Positions 39,569 through 42,354 of a stretch of DNA of 42,354 bases are shown here, one piece after another (within the stretch, counting starts at the first letter, position 1; the number at the start of each line of letters is the position of its first letter). Location: assembly GCA_017550625.1 (NCBI GenBank), contig JAFZOL010000036.1, positions 1-42,354 on the forward strand, read 5' to 3'. The DNA comes from Clostridia bacterium. Lineage in GTDB: Bacteria > Bacillota > Clostridia > Oscillospirales > Acutalibacteraceae. The translations under genes and the position numbers were made by a program. The notes below the pieces were generated by a model that was not told the DNA's origin, did not search any database, and was given only the letters and a program-made list of their open reading frames with translations.

Positions 39569-40709
39569 ATTCGTCGGCGAACGCCGCGGCGCATTTCTGC
39601 AGGAGCTCGATGACCGGCAGGTGCTGGGGGCAGACCCCTTCGCACTGGCCGCAGGACAGGCAGTCGGCGGGCGCGTGAGCGTCCTTCGTGAGCTCCTTGT
39701 AGCGCATTTTCGTCCACGGGGAGCTGAATTTGAGGTTCCGGTTATACTGCGAGAACAGGTCGGGGATGCGGATGCCGGCGGGACAGCCGTCGGTGCAGTA
39801 GCGGCAGGCGGTGCAGCGGATGAGATCGAGGGCGTCGAAGGCGGCGCGCACCTCGTCGATCGCCTGCAGCTCGCGGTCGTTGAGCGGGACGAAATCCGCG
39901 GCGACGCTTAAATTATCCTCCATCTGTTCGAGGGCGCTCATGCCGGAGATGACCATCATCACGTTCTCGAGCCCGAGGGCGAACCGGAGCGCGTAGCCGG
40001 CGTTGGAATTGCCGCCGCCCGTTTCGGCGCGAAGCTTTTCGAGGGCGGCGTCGGCCGCCGGGATCATGTTCACGAGGCTGCCGCCCTTGACGGGCTCCAT
40101 CACGATGACGGGTTTATTGTGCTTCTGGCAGACCTCGTAGCATTTGCGGCTCTGGACGCCGTCGTCATCCCAGTCGAGATAGTTGAGCTGGAGCTGCACG
40201 GCTTCGAAATCGGGGTATTTTGTGAGGATCCGGTCGAGCACATCGGAATTGTCGTGGAACGAGAAGCCCACGTGGCGCACTCTGCCCTGTTTTTTGAGCT
40301 CAAACGCCTTTTCGAAGGCGCCGCATTCCTCGAAGTGCTTGAGGTTCCCCTCGCCGAGGGCGTGCATCAGGTAGAAATCGAAGTATTCGAGCCCGCAGGC
40401 CTCGAGCTGCGTTTCGAACAGCGGGAGGATATCGTCGGGCGTTTTGAAGAAGCCGCCGGAGAGCTTGTTCGTAAACACGTAGCTTTCGCGCGGGTATCGC
40501 TTGACGAGCGCCTCGCGGATCGCCGTTTCGCTCTTGCCGGAGATGTAGCCGTGAGCGGTGTCGAAATACTGGAAGCCCGCCGCCATGAGGCGGTCGACCA
40601 TTTCGCACACCTGGGGAACGTCGACCTCGTCTTCACTTTTCATCGGCAGGCGCATGAGCCCGAAGCCGAAGCGGCCGTGGATCTCGGGGAAAAATGGGTT
40701 CGGCGTCAT
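39567..40709 (-). CDS. Aldo/keto reductase with C-terminal 4Fe-4S ferredoxin domain
   Basis: 380 residues from the ATG at 40709 (GAGAGGAAA upstream); an earlier in-frame ATG at 40739 lacks a site. The aldo/keto reductase tetrad is present: D50, Y55, K82 and H116. The C-terminal ~85 residues carry two C-x2-C-x2-C-x3-C clusters (IRCTACRYCTDGCPAGI and DCLSCGQCEGVCP). This fusion is widespread in anaerobes and probably couples carbonyl reduction to ferredoxin rather than, or in addition to, NADPH. The substrate is unknown. It is a single-gene unit. Confidence 0.9.
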   Translation of the reverse strand: MTPNPFFPEIHGRFGFGLMRLPMKSEDEVDVPQVCEMVDRLMAAGFQYFDTAHGYISGKSETAIREALVKRYPRESYVFTNKLSGGFFKTPDDILPLFETQLEACGLEYFDFYLMHALGEGNLKHFEECGAFEKAFELKKQGRVRHVGFSFHDNSDVLDRILTKYPDFEAVQLQLNYLDWDDDGVQSRKCYEVCQKHNKPVIVMEPVKGGSLVNMIPAADAALEKLRAETGGGNSNAGYALRFALGLENVMMVISGMSALEQMEDNLSVAADFVPLNDRELQAIDEVRAAFDALDLIRCTACRYCTDGCPAGIRIPDLFSQYNRNLKFSSPWTKMRYKELTKDAHAPADCLSCGQCEGVCPQHLPVIELLQKCAAAFADE

Positions 40710-40743
40710 AAACGTTTCCTCTCTTTCTCTTTTTTCCATAAAC

Positions 40744-40772
40744 AGTATAGCATAGCGGACAGGTCAAATCAA
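40744..40772 (-). promoter_or_regulatory. Sigma-A promoter of the aldo/keto reductase gene
   Basis: Minus strand TTGATT (40772-40767), 17-base spacer, TATACT (40749-40744) with TGC extension. Confidence 0.75.
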
Positions 40773-40782
40773 GGACCGAAAA

Positions 40783-40814
40783 ACGCGCCCTGTGAATCTC
40801 TTCACAGGGCGCGT
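40783..40814 (-). terminator. Intrinsic terminator of the surface repeat protein gene
   Basis: ACGCGCCCTGTGAA (40783-40796), loop TCTC, TTCACAGGGCGCGT (40801-40814); on the minus strand it exits into TTTTTC. Confidence 0.85.
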
Positions 40815-40847
40815 CTCAATCAGGGGTTGGAATGGGCCTTCATCGGC

Positions 40848-42354
40848 TTATTTCGCGATGGCGGACCACCACAGGAAGATCCTGTTGATGATGTAGAGCA
40901 CGTGATGCACGAGCTCGGTCCACCAGCCGACGAGGGTCTTGCGGTTGTGATGCTGGCCGCACCACGGGCAGTCGCCGCCGTCGCCGCAGCGTCTGCACAC
41001 GCCGTTCTCGTCGTAGTCGTGGCCGAGGGCGTCGATCGACTCGCTCTTTTCAGAGGTGTAGGTCTTGCCGTCGGGGCCGGTCACGGTGGCCTTGAAGGTC
41101 AGCTTGCCGGCAGCGGTGCAGGTGGGCTCCACGGCGGAGGTCGTGATCACGGCTTCCTTCGTCTCGACGTGCGTGCCGTCGTTGGCGCAGACGAACGTGG
41201 CGGTGGCTGCGGAGTAATCCGCGCTCCAAGTCCAGGTCGGGGCCTTCCACTTGTGGCCGGTGGCGGCGATGACGACGGTCTTCGACTCGGTGTAGGTCTC
41301 GCCGTTCAGCTCATAGCTCGCGGTGGCGATCACGGAGCCGTCGCCGGTGCAGGTCGCGGCCGTTTCGACGATTTCCATGCTCGCGGCGATGCGGACCTCT
41401 TCGTCGTTGTTGTTGCGGTCGATCACGATCACGTCGGCGGACGTGTTGTCGGCGTTCCACTCGAAGCCGACGAATTCATAATCCGGATCGAGCTGGGCGA
41501 TCGGGACGGTCTTGCTCTGATCCTCGAACAGGTCGTTGTCGAACGAGACGGTGTATTCGCCTTCGCCGGGCGCCGCGCTGGTCGCGGGCGTGATCTCGCT
41601 GTAGGAGGCGGTCGCCGTTTCGGTGACATTGTGCGACGCGTCGCGGCTGCAGACAGCCTTGGCGGTCACGGTGGTGTTGTCGTCGGACCAGGTGTAGGTG
41701 ATGGTGTAGTCGTGGCCGAGCGGGTCGGTCTCGGTGGTCGAACGGCTCAGTTCAGCTTCGCAGTCCGCGCAGTAGATCACGGTGTCGTAGCTGCCGCCGT
41801 CGGTGCAGGTGGCGGCCTGTTCGTTCTCGGTCACTTCATTGGTGTTGCCGGTATGGGTGTTCGGATCGACTTCGCCGGTCACGGGCGTTCTGCTCAGCTC
41901 AGCTTCGCAGTCCGCGCAGTACACGACGGCTTCCCAGGTGGCGGGCGTGACGCAGTTGCCTGCGACCTCGTTTTCGGTCACTTCATTGGTGTTGCCGGTG
42001 TGCGTGTTCGGATCGACTTCGCCGGTCACGGGCGTTCTGCTCAGCTCAGCTTCGCAGTCCGCACAGTACACGACGGCTTCCCAGGTGGCGGGCGTGACGC
42101 AGTTGCCGGCGACCTCGTTTTCGGTCACTTCATTGGTGTTGCCGGTGTGGGTATTCGGATCGACTTCGCCGGTCACAGGCGTTCTGCTCAGCTCGGCATC
42201 GCAGTCCGCGCAATAGACGACGGCTTCCCAAGTGGCGGGCGTGACGCAGTTGCCGGCGACCTCGTTTTCGGTCACTTCATTGATGTTGCCGGTATGGGTG
42301 TTCGGATCGACTTCGCCTTCCACGGGCGTTCTGCTCAGCTCGGCTTCGCAGTCC
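40848..42354 (-). CDS. C-terminal part of a cell-surface protein with CxxC tandem repeats
   Basis: 502 codons are visible and the frame runs off the right edge; a GTG at 42323 lies inside a repeat and is not the start. From the edge inward: 49-residue repeats with a CVTPATWEAVVYCADCEAEL core, so each unit has three Cys including a CxxC, then beta-rich regions with ATFVCANDGTH and ATGHKW/ALGHDY motifs seen in surface proteins of gut Firmicutes. The C-terminus has CRRCGDGGDCPWCGQHH, then an aromatic hydrophobic stretch (LVHHVLYIINRIFLWW), and no LPxTG. The end looks like an uncharacterised wall- or membrane-attachment motif. Confidence 0.8.
   Translation of the reverse strand, partial: DCEAELSRTPVEGEVDPNTHTGNINEVTENEVAGNCVTPATWEAVVYCADCDAELSRTPVTGEVDPNTHTGNTNEVTENEVAGNCVTPATWEAVVYCADCEAELSRTPVTGEVDPNTHTGNTNEVTENEVAGNCVTPATWEAVVYCADCEAELSRTPVTGEVDPNTHTGNTNEVTENEQAATCTDGGSYDTVIYCADCEAELSRSTTETDPLGHDYTITYTWSDDNTTVTAKAVCSRDASHNVTETATASYSEITPATSAAPGEGEYTVSFDNDLFEDQSKTVPIAQLDPDYEFVGFEWNADNTSADVIVIDRNNNDEEVRIAASMEIVETAATCTGDGSVIATASYELNGETYTESKTVVIAATGHKWKAPTWTWSADYSAATATFVCANDGTHVETKEAVITTSAVEPTCTAAGKLTFKATVTGPDGKTYTSEKSESIDALGHDYDENGVCRRCGDGGDCPWCGQHHNRKTLVGWWTELVHHVLYIINRIFLWWSAIAK
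41871..42354 (-). repeat. 147-bp tandem repeats in the surface protein gene
   Basis: TTCGCC(G/T) landmarks occur at 41871, 42018, 42165 and 42312, spaced exactly 147 bases (49 codons). Copies differ at only a few positions (for example DCDAEL versus DCEAEL, GNINEV versus GNTNEV). The array continues past the window edge, and a diverged unit (EQAATCTDGGSYDTVIYC) ends it on the left. Confidence 0.95.

Overview
The window looks like chromosome from a high-GC, Gram-positive-type anaerobe of the class Clostridia, probably an uncultured gut Oscillospirales/Ruminococcaceae-like lineage. The evidence is strong AGGAGG-type ribosome binding sites, many lipoprotein signal peptides with no outer-membrane genes, sigma-A promoters (TTGnnn-16/18-TATnnT, often with an extended TGn -10), and small families typical of Clostridia (CD1871A-type CXXC protein, DUF4250, DUF11 protein starting ATFYNQATL). 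The lineage is an inference. No rRNA, tRNA, CRISPR array or prophage was found. No intergenic stretch exceeds 300 bases.

Region by region. (1) 1-141: the 5' end of an IS3-type element leaving the left edge, with a perfect hairpin over the transposase ribosome binding site. (2) 174-6596: a secreted metallophosphoesterase diverges from a four-gene operon (FAD oxidoreductase, GH127-like protein, second metallophosphoesterase, TIM-barrel sugar isomerase/epimerase) that looks catabolic. (3) 6655-12126, minus strand: a CrtI-like desaturase/saturase coupled to a 2Fe-2S flavoreductase, then a large lipoprotein and a PstS-like lipoprotein. (4) 12286-16192: TspO-like protein, DUF11 protein, DUF308 membrane protein, and an ECF sigma factor overlapping a single-pass membrane protein. 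(5) 16309-18435: an overlapping redox operon (TlpA-like lipoprotein, 48-residue CXXC protein, membrane polyferredoxin, low-molecular-weight tyrosine phosphatase).

(6) 18489-28202: the most unusual region. A divergent promoter region carries three exact-period 11-bp direct repeats. Next come two proteins built as cytoplasmic zinc ribbon, transmembrane helix, extracellular domain. Then follows an operon with a possible attenuator leader: a small protein, an HExxH protein with a long Pro-Glu tail, and a TraG/VirD4-like ATPase lacking the usual Walker B glutamate. Last is a zinc ribbon fused through a transmembrane helix to a BMP/PnrA-type binding domain. (7) 28265-34350: a lipoprotein, an AIM24-family protein, a GPH-type symporter with a BspA-type LRR lipoprotein, an XRE regulator preceded by phased AT-rich repeats, and a membrane protein with heptapeptide repeats and a SHOCT tail. 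(8) 34425-42354, minus strand: a four-gene group (AI-2E/PerM-type permease, SGNH hydrolase, lipoprotein, zinc-ribbon repeat protein), a zinc-finger anti-sigma/ECF sigma pair, a ferredoxin-type aldo/keto reductase, and the C-terminal part of a surface protein with 147-bp tandem repeats.

The strongest candidate for something undescribed is the 22861-26587 operon together with the neighbouring zinc-ribbon membrane proteins. The architecture and family resemblances can be read from the sequence; any joint function is inference.
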